This document shows, piece by piece, positions 1 through 5,546 of a DNA stretch of 7,436 nt (position 1 is its first letter; every line of letters begins with the position of its first letter). The DNA is from an uncultured Bacteroidales bacterium (lineage in GTDB: Bacteria > Bacteroidota > Bacteroidia > Bacteroidales > Bacteroidaceae), in NCBI GenBank assembly GCA_902803195.1, contig CADCOX010000018.1, positions 1-7,436 of the forward strand, in the 5' to 3' direction. The notes beneath the pieces are model-generated. The model was given only the letters and a program-made list of their open reading frames with translations, was not told the origin of the DNA and made no database searches. The position numbers were made by a program, and so were the translations under genes.

Positions 1-123
1 CTCGTTGAACTGCTCCTTCCGCAACTTCACCATCGACTCGATGATGCGCCCCTGCAGGAAGAGCAACCCAAAGAAGGATGCTCCGATAATGAAACTGATG
101 ATGCCTATGGTAGTCCTTTTCAT
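1..123 (-). CDS. N-terminus of a membrane protein, probably a sensor histidine kinase (partial)
   Basis: Reading the minus strand from the ATG at 121-123 gives 41 codons that run off the left edge in frame. The peptide begins with a short basic tip (MKRTT), then a hydrophobic segment at about residues 6-24 that could be an uncleaved signal anchor or first transmembrane helix. A charged, probably helical stretch follows (RIIESMVKLRKEQFNE). This layout, and the wording of the segment after the helix (MVK-R-EQFNE), resembles the start of conserved Bacteroidales two-component sensor kinases of the RprX type, in which a periplasmic domain would come next. No kinase motif (H-box, N, G boxes) is in the window, so the function is inferred from the N-terminus only. 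A consensus promoter lies just upstream. It could instead be another bitopic membrane protein. Confidence 0.55.
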   Translation of the reverse strand, partial: MKRTTIGIISFIIGASFFGLLFLQGRIIESMVKLRKEQFNE

Positions 124-146
124 GAACAAATTACTTTTTTCAACCA

Positions 147-178
147 CAAAGATAGAGACTCTTGCCTAATCATACAAA
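147..178 (-). promoter_or_regulatory. Consensus Bacteroidetes promoter for the leftward membrane/kinase gene
   Basis: On the minus strand a -33 element TTTG (178-175) is followed by 20 bases and then the -7 element TATCTTTG (154-147). This is an exact match to TTTG-N19-21-TAnnTTTG, the primary sigma factor promoter known from Bacteroidetes. The predicted start is a few bases downstream, leaving an untranslated leader of only about 20 nt before the ATG at 123. Confidence 0.75.
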
Positions 179-303
179 TACGGAGAAAGGGAAGAATGCG
201 GGAATTTAACAAAATTAATTGAAATCCGATTAAAATTGAGCAAATATGAACCAAAAGGCGATAATTGAAGCTTAACGAAAGGACTATTTTCAGGTCAAGA
301 ATG

Positions 304-339
304 TTTTTTTGAGCCTTCATCGATGCTATCTCAAAAAAA
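304..339. promoter_or_regulatory. 36-bp symmetric dyad at the -33 region of the sialidase promoter (candidate operator)
   Basis: Ten-base arms TTTTTTTGAG (304-313) and CTCAAAAAAA (330-339) are perfect inverted repeats. An 8-bp palindrome CATCGATG (318-325) sits exactly at their centre (both have axis 321.5), with four unpaired bases on each side. The dyad ends six bases before the -7 element at 345-352 and covers the place where a -33 element should be, and no TTTG occurs there at the right distance. This is a plausible binding site for a dimeric regulator, acting as activator or repressor. The regulator is unknown. Confidence 0.5.
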
Positions 340-344
340 TGAAG

Positions 345-352
345 TATTTTTG
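345..352 (+). promoter_or_regulatory. -7 element of the sialidase promoter
   Basis: TATTTTTG fits TAnnTTTG exactly and lies 44 bases before the sialidase ATG at 397, implying a leader of roughly 35-40 nt. There is no TTTG 19-21 bases upstream. The nearest one, at 308-311, is too far away, at 33 bases. The promoter is therefore probably weak on its own or helped by a factor bound at the adjacent dyad. The leader has no Shine-Dalgarno sequence. Confidence 0.55.
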
Positions 353-396
353 TAGCAAAACAGAAGTATACATCCTTTCAAAACGACTCACCCCAC

Positions 397-1653
397 ATGA
401 ACCGACTCTTAGGACTCATTTTGTCATCGGCACTACTCTACCCTACCCTCGCGTGGGGACAGCAAGCCTTTCAAGCCGAGCCGCAGGCTCTCTTCAAGAA
501 CTACGACGCATACAACGTCCCCTATCGCATACCCGCCATCACGACGACCAAGAAAGGCCATATCATCGCGGTAGCCGACCGCCGCTATTGCGGCTTCGAT
601 ATCGGCTTCGGCAAGATAGACATCGTAGCTCGCACAAGCAAGAACAACGGTCGCACGTGGAGCGCTGACACCGTCATCCAGCGTGGCACGGGCGTCAATG
701 GCGCCGACGACTGCGGCTATGGTGATGCCGCCCTGGTCGCCGACCGACAGAGTAAACGCGTCCTATGCATGTCAGTGACGGGTAGCACCCCATATATAAA
801 AGGTACGCGCGCGCAACCCAACCGCATCGCTCGCTGGTACAGCCCCGACGGCGGGCGCTCGTGGACGGCAGCCGAGGACGTGACCGACGCTTTCTATACA
901 TTATTACCCAACACACGAACAATGTTCATTGGCTCGGGGCGAATCATGCAAAGTCGCGTCGTGAAGAAAGACCGCTACTACCGCCTCTACTGCTCGGTAC
1001 TGACGCGCACCCAGATGGACGAAAAGGACATCGCCTGCAACTATGTTCTCTACAGCGATGACTTCGGACAGACCTGGAGCGTACTGGGTGGGACGACGCT
1101 CGATGGCAAGGACAGCCCTTGCATCGACGGCGACGAGCCGAAGACCGAGGAACTGCCCAACGGCGACGTCGTCCTCTCGTCGCGCAAGTGGTATGGCCGT
1201 TTCTTCAACATCTACCACTTCAACAACCTGAGCATCAACCAGGAACAGGGCAAATGGGGTTCATGCGTAGCCAGTCACGATGTGGAAGGCGGTATCCGCG
1301 TAGGCGCCAACTCTTGCAATGGCGAGATCATGCTTGTCAATGCTACAGAAGTGGGCAGCAAACGCCCTGTTAAGCTGATGCTGCAGTCATTACCCTTAGG
1401 TGAAGGACGTCGCGACGTCGGTTTCTGGTACAAGGAGATCATTCCTAATGGCATCTACAGCCCTCTTGCCTTCGCCGACAATTGGACGCGCGGATTGCAA
1501 GTCTGTGCGACCACATCGGCCTACTCGACGATGACGCTCCAAAAGGATGGACGCATCGGTTTCTTCTACGAAGGGCAGGAAAAAGACAATGGCTATGACA
1601 TGATCTACGTACCGCTGACCATTGCCGAAATCACGGGAGGCCGCTACCGTTGA
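397..1653 (+). CDS. Secreted exo-alpha-sialidase (neuraminidase), GH33 family
   Basis: This 418-residue enzyme should release terminal sialic acid from host glycans outside the cytoplasm. Residues 1-23 form a type I signal peptide (hydrophobic core 4-18, likely cleavage after AWG); there is no lipobox cysteine. The YRIP motif (43-46) supplies the first triad arginine, R44, and D68 lies 24 residues later, as expected for the acid/base. E247 and R263 are 16 apart (DEPKTEELPNG...LSSR). Y376 (SAYSTM) is the expected nucleophile, with E392 16 residues on. The third arginine is probably R338 or R339. Asp-box repeats are seen at 81-88 (SKNNGRTW, Asp replaced by Asn), 149-156 (SPDGGRSW) and 221-228 (SDDFGQTW). 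These spacings agree with what I recall of classical bacterial sialidases, so it should be active. Mature sequence starts almost directly in the catalytic beta-propeller, so there is no accessory carbohydrate-binding domain. It stands alone here, with no SusC/SusD or sialic acid catabolic gene beside it. Confidence 0.93.
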   Translation: MNRLLGLILSSALLYPTLAWGQQAFQAEPQALFKNYDAYNVPYRIPAITTTKKGHIIAVADRRYCGFDIGFGKIDIVARTSKNNGRTWSADTVIQRGTGVNGADDCGYGDAALVADRQSKRVLCMSVTGSTPYIKGTRAQPNRIARWYSPDGGRSWTAAEDVTDAFYTLLPNTRTMFIGSGRIMQSRVVKKDRYYRLYCSVLTRTQMDEKDIACNYVLYSDDFGQTWSVLGGTTLDGKDSPCIDGDEPKTEELPNGDVVLSSRKWYGRFFNIYHFNNLSINQEQGKWGSCVASHDVEGGIRVGANSCNGEIMLVNATEVGSKRPVKLMLQSLPLGEGRRDVGFWYKEIIPNGIYSPLAFADNWTRGLQVCATTSAYSTMTLQKDGRIGFFYEGQEKDNGYDMIYVPLTIAEITGGRYR

Positions 1654-1712
1654 ACCACTCATAACAACCCATCATCCACAACAAACAATCACTTTCAACA
1701 ACTCAACTATTC
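1654..1712 (+). other. G-free, C-rich tract after the sialidase stop (possible Rho-loading region)
   Basis: The 59 bases directly after the sialidase stop codon contain no G and 22 C. A long C-rich, G-poor, unstructured RNA immediately after a gene is the usual character of a Rho utilisation site, so it could drive Rho-dependent termination of the sialidase transcript. This is inferred from base composition only. There is no gene in 1654-1877. Confidence 0.3.
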
Positions 1713-1725
1713 GACACGGCTCGGT

Positions 1726-1857
1726 TGACTAGTCAACTTGACTCACTCGAATAGTCAACTCAGCTTACTCGAATAGTCGCATCTCCTAGCGCGTATATAC
1801 ATATCGGCTTGCACGTATATACGTATCGCCCCACACGAATAGTCGTGCGGGGCGATA
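1726..1857. repeat. Degenerate tandem array, period 22 bp, about six units
   Basis: A 9-base core recurs at exact multiples of 22 bp. CGAATAGTC is at 1748, 1770 and 1836, CGTATATAC is at 1792 and 1814, and a diverged TGACTAGTC is at 1726. The combined core is CG(A/T)ATA(G/T)(T/A)C followed by 13 variable bases. Neighbouring units also share some spacer sequence: AACT and ACT frame the spacers of the first two units, and TATCG occurs in those at 1792 and 1814. Several cores are palindromic or lie in palindromes: GTTGACTAGTCAAC at 1724-1737 and ACGTATATACGT at 1813-1824. An inverted partial core, ACTATTCG, is at 1706-1713. The array lies between convergent genes and has no coding potential that I can see. 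Its function is unknown. Confidence 0.6.
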
Positions 1858-1858
1858 C
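1823..1858. terminator. Strong hairpin between convergent genes (candidate bidirectional terminator)
   Basis: GTATCGCCCCACACGA (1823-1838) pairs with TCGTGCGGGGCGATAC (1843-1858), giving a 16-bp GC-rich stem with a single A/C mismatch and a 4-base loop (ATAG). It lies 170 bp beyond the sialidase stop and 20 bp beyond the DUF5606 stop. Neither side has a proper T-run: the plus side continues ATTTAAAAG, and the minus side has none. It may therefore act as a transcript end or stabiliser rather than a classical intrinsic terminator. The last two units of the 22-bp array form the stem. Confidence 0.5.
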
Positions 1859-1877
1859 ATTTAAAAGTGGGTACTGA

Positions 1878-2318
1878 TTATTCCTCCTTGCGGTCGTCGA
1901 TGTTGTCGCCTTCAGTGGGTTTCAACTTCGAGAAATCATCGAGGCCGTTCTGTATGAGGATGTTATACCATTGGATGAGTTTCTTTACGTCAGAGGGGAA
2001 CACGCGGTCGCGGTCGAAATTAGGCAACACCTCGGCAAAGAAATCGAAGAGCTGATCCTTTGAAGCCTTCTTGATGTCGAGGCTACAGGTGGAGCCATTC
2101 TCTTTCTCCTTCAGGCTCGTGAGGACGTCGGCCAGGGGCACCTCTTCCTCGTCGGTATACATAGCGATATCGGCAAGCGAGATGACACGGTCGGTAGAGA
2201 ACGCCGGCATGCGCTGGTGCTTGTCGTCGATGCTCTCGACGATGAGACTGCGGTTGCCGCGCGAGACGAGCTTGTACAAACCGGGCTTACCGGCTATGGC
2301 TAAAATGGTTTCAAGCAT
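1878..2318 (-). CDS. DUF5606 domain protein, function unknown
   Basis: This is a 146-residue soluble protein that I recognise as the Bacteroidota-restricted DUF5606 family. The N-terminal half carries the family features: GKPGLYKLVSRGN at 10-22, MPAF at 37-40, then an acidic DEEEVPL at 56-62. The second half contains a SDVKKLIQWYNIL stretch (109-121) and an acidic, polar tail (KLKPTEGDNIDDRKEE) that is probably disordered. No signal peptide or membrane segment is seen, so it should be cytoplasmic. No enzymatic motif is evident and I do not assign a role. It follows coaE in the same direction after a 57-bp gap and has its own consensus promoter. It may also receive read-through from the nusB-to-coaE cluster. 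The ATG follows an A-rich leader (ACAAGAAAAA) without a Shine-Dalgarno sequence. Confidence 0.85.
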   Translation of the reverse strand: MLETILAIAGKPGLYKLVSRGNRSLIVESIDDKHQRMPAFSTDRVISLADIAMYTDEEEVPLADVLTSLKEKENGSTCSLDIKKASKDQLFDFFAEVLPNFDRDRVFPSDVKKLIQWYNILIQNGLDDFSKLKPTEGDNIDDRKEE

Positions 2319-2370
2319 TTTTTCTTGTATTTTAGAGTGAGTAAATCCGATGAATTTTCAAAAACGATGG

Positions 2371-2402
2371 CAAAATTACACATTCTGCGGCAAATGCGCA
2401 AA
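2371..2402 (-). promoter_or_regulatory. Consensus promoter for the DUF5606 gene, inside the end of coaE
   Basis: On the minus strand TTTG (2402-2399) is followed by 20 bases and TAATTTTG (2378-2371), an exact fit to the Bacteroidetes consensus. The TAA stop of coaE (2378-2376) forms part of the -7 element. The predicted leader is about 45 nt. DUF5606 can therefore be expressed apart from the upstream operon. Confidence 0.65.
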
Positions 2403-2966
2403 CAAACCATCTATAAAAATCCTTAACTGAGGTCCAAAGTCGCGCCCATCGTTGATGATCACGTAGTCGGCAGCTGCCCTGCGGGCCTCGTCTTCGAGCT
2501 GACGACGTATGCGAGCGCTTGTCTGCGCGGGCGTAGCGCCATCGCGCTGAGCGACCCGTTGCAGACGCAGGTCCAGCGGTGCTTCGACAGCAATGAGCAC
2601 ATCGACGACATCGGTGAATCCCGCTTCCAAGAGGATGGCGCTCTCGATGGCGACAACCCCCTCGCGAGCATCGGTCCAACGACGAAAATCGTTCTTCACT
2701 TCGGGATGGACAATTGCATTGATGGCAGCCTGATGAGCCGCATCGCGAAAGACGTAATCGGCAAGAAGGGGTTTGTTGAGTTGTCCGTCAGGTAGATAGG
2801 CATCCGGCCCGAGCAAATCGATGAGAGCCGGACGAAGAACGTCGGAAGTCATCAGACGTTTCGCCTCGCGGTCGCAGTCGTAGACGGGAATCTGATACTG
2901 ACGCGTCAGCCAGCGCGCGACATAGGATTTCCCGCTGCCAATGCCGCCCGTGATACCTATGGTCAT
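2376..2966 (-). CDS. coaE: Dephospho-CoA kinase
   Basis: This enzyme catalyses the last step of coenzyme A synthesis, ATP-dependent phosphorylation of the 3'-hydroxyl of dephospho-CoA in the cytoplasm. At 196 residues it has the usual family length. The Walker A loop GGIGSGKS is at 7-14, directly after the first beta strand. PVYDCD (27-32) supplies the conserved aspartates at the end of the second strand. An ESAILLEAGF-type segment in mid-protein corresponds to the family's PLLFE region, and Arg-rich helices (LRLQRVAQRDG) form the expected lid region. The start ATG overlaps the stop of the upstream ybbR-like gene by four bases (ATGA), indicating translational coupling. Nothing appears truncated or unusual. 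Confidence 0.96.
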   Translation of the reverse strand: MTIGITGGIGSGKSYVARWLTRQYQIPVYDCDREAKRLMTSDVLRPALIDLLGPDAYLPDGQLNKPLLADYVFRDAAHQAAINAIVHPEVKNDFRRWTDAREGVVAIESAILLEAGFTDVVDVLIAVEAPLDLRLQRVAQRDGATPAQTSARIRRQLEDEARRAAADYVIINDGRDFGPQLRIFIDGLFAHLPQNV

Positions 2967-3961
2967 TCGTCTTCAGTCTGTTCGATCAGGAACTGCACAG
3001 CCGCAGGCTTTATCTGCACCTGCGACACGCCCTCGGGCACGGAGCGCAGTTGAAGCGTCAGCATGGAATCGGGCAGCGAGAGCAGCTCCTCGTACGTAGC
3101 CGTGAGCACGAAATTGTCTGCCGTGATGCGTTTATAATCCTTGGCGCCCACCCTGAACGAAATGGTGGCCGAAGCGGGGAACGTGCGCAGCGAGTAGCCG
3201 CCAGGGAAATTCGTTCCGACAATAGGCACTTGCACACGCTTCTCGGTGAAAACGTCGATCTCGGCTGTCAGCTTGACGACTGCAGGCTCCAGCTTGACAC
3301 CACGGATAGACGCCAGTTGAACATCACGGACTGTCGTCTCAGAGAGTCCCGAGAGGTTTGTTACTACCGTCTGGACCGCCGTCAGCGAGTCCAGGAAATG
3401 TTGTTCTCCCCACACGGTGATGGTATCGGGGTCGCAGCGAACATCGGCCAGATAATAGAGTGCTTCGGGCTGGATGTGACCTCGGAACACGACAGGCACG
3501 CGTTTCTCTACGCCACGCGTGTAGTAATACTCCAGCGTGTCGGGACGGATGGCGACGATTCGCGACGACGACTCTACTTTCGGTTGCAACACTTTCTGCA
3601 CCTCAGCATGCGAGATGGTGACATGTCCGAATTCACCGCCCTTGTCGCGCGCCGAGAAGTCAACGGTCATGGCGATAGGCGCACGACGAGCATAGTACTT
3701 CAGCAGCGACGAGCCCTTGTCACGAACGGTGACAAGAATATGATCAGGCAATTCGGTGGTCAACACAGTTCCCTGAGGCACATTCTCGAGCGTCAACGGG
3801 ACGGTCAGATCCATGTCATACGTCTCGTTGAGCGTCTGAATGAGCCAAAATCCCGATGATATGAGGACGAAGAATGCAAACACCAACGCCTCACGGCTTC
3901 TCCGACTAATCAGAAAAGCCTTGGCGGCTTCAAGGAAGTTGTTGAGCCGATTGCGGTCCAT
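2963..3961 (-). CDS. YbbR-like membrane-anchored protein
   Basis: This is a 332-residue protein with a basic N-terminal tip (to about residue 24), one transmembrane helix at about 25-43 (ALVFAFFVLISSGFWLIQTL) and a long extracytoplasmic part made of YbbR-type beta repeats. Probable repeats start near residues 53 (VPLTLENVPQGTVLTTELPD), 153 (KRVPVVFRGHIQPEALYYLA) and 241 (KRVQVPIVGTNFPGGYSL). In Firmicutes YbbR/CdaR proteins regulate the diadenylate cyclase CdaA. No cdaA gene is visible here, so that role cannot be assumed for this protein. It starts 11 bp after yajC and overlaps coaE by 4 bp, so it is surely cotranscribed with both. The charged C-terminus (EQTEDE) has no further anchor. Confidence 0.85.
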   Translation of the reverse strand: MDRNRLNNFLEAAKAFLISRRSREALVFAFFVLISSGFWLIQTLNETYDMDLTVPLTLENVPQGTVLTTELPDHILVTVRDKGSSLLKYYARRAPIAMTVDFSARDKGGEFGHVTISHAEVQKVLQPKVESSSRIVAIRPDTLEYYYTRGVEKRVPVVFRGHIQPEALYYLADVRCDPDTITVWGEQHFLDSLTAVQTVVTNLSGLSETTVRDVQLASIRGVKLEPAVVKLTAEIDVFTEKRVQVPIVGTNFPGGYSLRTFPASATISFRVGAKDYKRITADNFVLTATYEELLSLPDSMLTLQLRSVPEGVSQVQIKPAAVQFLIEQTEDE

Positions 3962-3972
3962 CCGAGAGTGAT

Positions 3973-4296
3973 TTACTTATTGTAGACTTCTGTGCTGGCA
4001 GCTGAGGCAAAGACAGAATTGCGGTCTACACGAAGGCGGACGCCGTTGGCGACCTCCACGATGAGGACATTCTTCACCTCATCAATATCGCGAACGACAC
4101 CATAAATGCCGCCAGCGGTGATGATCTCCTGACCCTTCTCGATGCTGTTGCGGAAGTTCTGAATCTCCTTCTGCTTCTTCTGCTGCGGACGGATCATGAA
4201 GAAATACATGATGGCAAACATGGCCACCAGCATCAGGATCATACCCAGACCGCCATCGCCTTGGGCGGCTTGCAAGAGAATAATGAGCGTTTTCAT
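3973..4296 (-). CDS. yajC: Preprotein translocase subunit YajC
   Basis: YajC is a small inner-membrane accessory of the Sec translocon, associated with SecDF. The chosen ATG start at 4296 gives 107 residues. A short leader is followed by a Gly-rich turn (GDGGLG, 13-18), one transmembrane helix at about 18-35, and the hallmark cytoplasmic RPQQKKQKE segment (36-44). Next comes the conserved small beta domain with GQEIITAGGIYGVV and a VANGVRLRVDRNSV-type strand. An upstream in-frame TTG (4302-4300) would add two residues, but ATG is far more likely and no ribosome-binding sequence supports TTG. It lies 88 bp after nusB and 11 bp before the ybbR-like gene, all on the minus strand. Confidence 0.95.
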   Translation of the reverse strand: MKTLIILLQAAQGDGGLGMILMLVAMFAIMYFFMIRPQQKKQKEIQNFRNSIEKGQEIITAGGIYGVVRDIDEVKNVLIVEVANGVRLRVDRNSVFASAASTEVYNK

Positions 4297-4346
4297 AATC
4301 AATTATTGTTTATTTTGTGGGTTAAAATTCTTTTTTGGGCCAGATA

Positions 4347-4383
4347 CGAGCATGAACGCATGTGCTCACGCTTGCTCGCGTTC
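4347..4383 (-). other. Overlapping inverted repeats in the nusB-yajC gap
   Basis: The 88-bp gap holds several short complementary arms: CGAGCA (4347-4352) with TGCTCG (4373-4378), GAACGC (4354-4359) with GCGTTC (4378-4383), and GAGCA (4348-4352) with TGCTC (4363-4367). They cannot all pair together, so the leader RNA of yajC could take alternative folds. On the minus strand they are followed by a purine-rich sequence and no T-run, so this is not an intrinsic terminator. It could be an RNA processing or stability element, or chance. Confidence 0.3.
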
Positions 4384-4384
4384 C

Positions 4385-5377
4385 TCATTCTTCTGATTCC
4401 GTAGGCTCGTTGTCTGCGTCCTCCGCCGGAGCTGTGCGCTGCTCAGGCAAGGTCTTGCGGAGTTTGCCCTCAGCAATAAGACGGCGGGCAATAGCGTCCA
4501 ACATGCCGTTGATATAGCCGCCACTCTTCGGTGTGGAATAGAACTTGGCAATGTCGACGTACTCGTTGATGGTCACATGCAGAGGAATCTGCGAGAACGT
4601 AAACATCTCTGCCAATGCGGTCTGCATAATCAGTAGGTCCATGAATGCGACGCGTTCAAGGTCCCAGTTGTAGAGTGACTGAGCGATGAGCGACCGATAA
4701 TGCTCAGCACCCAGAACCGATGCACGGAACAAGCGACGGGCGAACTCACGGTCTTCGTCGTCGCGGTACTCGGGCATCAAGTCTTGATTTGCACCGTTCT
4801 TCTTGTCGAAACGCTTGATGGTCTTCAGGACGAACGTGTCGACGATGAAGCGATCATCATTCCAGTAAAGACTCTTATCCTCGAGCAACTGATCCAACTC
4901 CGTATCTTCGACGATGACCTTACGGTAAAGCTGACGCCACAGGTCCTTATCCTCCTCGTAAGTGGACTCGCCTGTTCTCGACATCCATTCGCTGTAAACG
5001 TCAGAGTTGACGATACGACCATAGACGCGGCGCACGAAGTCCTCCTCGTCAGCCCAGGTTTTCTTCTGGTTCTCAGTGAACTCCTTCAGTTGCTGATTCT
5101 TGGCCAACTGGGCAATAAATTGGTTAGTGATGAAACGAGCGTTGGGAGGCTCTCCCTCGTGAACGCGGTTGTAGCGGTTGGTAGCCGTGATGAAAGCCTG
5201 CTCGGCGATGCGGTTGACATCAACCATCAGTTCGAGCATATACAAATAGAGGTCATAGGCCTTCGACAGACTAAAGAAAAGTTCCTTCTCAGCAGTGTCC
5301 AAATTATTGTTGCCATTTTGGTAGTAGGCATAGGTCTGCTGCAATACTTTCAAGCGGATTAATTCTCGATTTATCAT
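4385..5377 (-). CDS. nusB: Transcription antitermination factor NusB, long Bacteroidota form
   Basis: NusB binds boxA RNA with NusE (ribosomal protein S10) to form the antitermination complex on rRNA operons. This protein has 330 residues, against about 140 for the E. coli protein. The recognisable NusB helical core is C-terminal: RVAFMDLLIMQTALAEM (242-258), IPLHVTINEYVDIAKFYS (264-281) and GGYINGMLDAIARRL (286-300). Residues 1 to about 215 form a mostly helical, charged extension whose first residues (INRELIRLKVLQQTYAYY) resemble the first NusB helix, as in other Bacteroidota homologues. The tail from 310 is acidic and probably disordered. The start was chosen because it opens this conserved N-terminal segment and lies about 40 bp downstream of a -7 element. 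It is the first gene of the nusB-yajC-ybbR-coaE cluster. Confidence 0.93.
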   Translation of the reverse strand: MINRELIRLKVLQQTYAYYQNGNNNLDTAEKELFFSLSKAYDLYLYMLELMVDVNRIAEQAFITATNRYNRVHEGEPPNARFITNQFIAQLAKNQQLKEFTENQKKTWADEEDFVRRVYGRIVNSDVYSEWMSRTGESTYEEDKDLWRQLYRKVIVEDTELDQLLEDKSLYWNDDRFIVDTFVLKTIKRFDKKNGANQDLMPEYRDDEDREFARRLFRASVLGAEHYRSLIAQSLYNWDLERVAFMDLLIMQTALAEMFTFSQIPLHVTINEYVDIAKFYSTPKSGGYINGMLDAIARRLIAEGKLRKTLPEQRTAPAEDADNEPTESEE

Positions 5378-5419
5378 GATAGCGAACGAAATCAGGGTTT
5401 ATTATTGCCTTTGGGCGTG

Positions 5420-5427
5420 CAAAAGTA
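5420..5427 (-). promoter_or_regulatory. -7 element for nusB and the downstream cluster
   Basis: On the minus strand TACTTTTG (5427-5420) fits TAnnTTTG and lies 42 bases upstream of the nusB ATG. No TTTG occurs 19-21 bases upstream. The closest, at 5443-5440, is only 12 bases away. The promoter assignment therefore rests on one element and on position at the head of the cluster. Confidence 0.45.
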
Positions 5428-5437
5428 GTCATTTTAG

Positions 5438-5482
5438 CCCAAAACTCAGCCTTAAACGTGAAGTTTTTGTTCATTTTTTGGG
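5438..5482. promoter_or_regulatory. Interrupted dyad between the divergent nusB and PUR-protein promoters
   Basis: CCCAAAA (5438-5444) and TTTTGGG (5476-5482) are inverted arms centred on 5460. The inner pair AAAC (5454-5457) and GTTT (5463-5466) share exactly that centre. The right arm contains the -33 TTTG of the rightward promoter, and the left arm lies 10 bases upstream of the nusB -7 element. A shared regulator site is possible, but the region is AT-rich and chance symmetry is not excluded. Confidence 0.25.
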
Positions 5483-5509
5483 ATGATTGACAATTTATGC
5501 CTAATTTTG
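5477..5509 (+). promoter_or_regulatory. Consensus promoter for the PUR-domain gene
   Basis: TTTG (5477-5480), 21 bases, then TAATTTTG (5502-5509) fits the Bacteroidetes consensus. The predicted leader is about 30 nt, A-rich and without a Shine-Dalgarno sequence, before the ATG at 5547. Confidence 0.7.
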
Positions 5510-5546
5510 ACCCGCAAAAATCAAAAAAACAACTTTTATAACAACG

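Noticed and set aside
120..320. 66-codon open frame on the minus strand over the divergent gap
   Set aside because: It overlaps two promoters and the dyad, is AT-rich non-coding in character, and is in a different frame from the membrane protein at 1-123.
304..339. Intrinsic terminator reading of the T/A-flanked dyad
   Set aside because: No gene ends towards it on either strand; both flanking genes diverge from this gap. Its position next to a -7 element favours a regulatory site.
1726..1857. CRISPR-like array
   Set aside because: The repeated core is only 9 bases, the units are 22 bp and diverged, and no cas gene is nearby. True CRISPR repeats are longer and near-identical.
3050..3859. Long open frame of 269 codons on the plus strand
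   Set aside because: It lies wholly antisense to the ybbR-like gene, has an Arg/His-rich composition typical of a shadow frame, and no recognisable motif.
4300..4302. TTG start for YajC
   Set aside because: It adds only two residues (MI) before a normal ATG, and no ribosome-binding sequence supports it.
4700..5362. Open frame of 220 codons on the plus strand
   Set aside because: Antisense to nusB, which has clear family motifs. The Val/Leu-rich translation is what the reverse complement of acidic helices gives.
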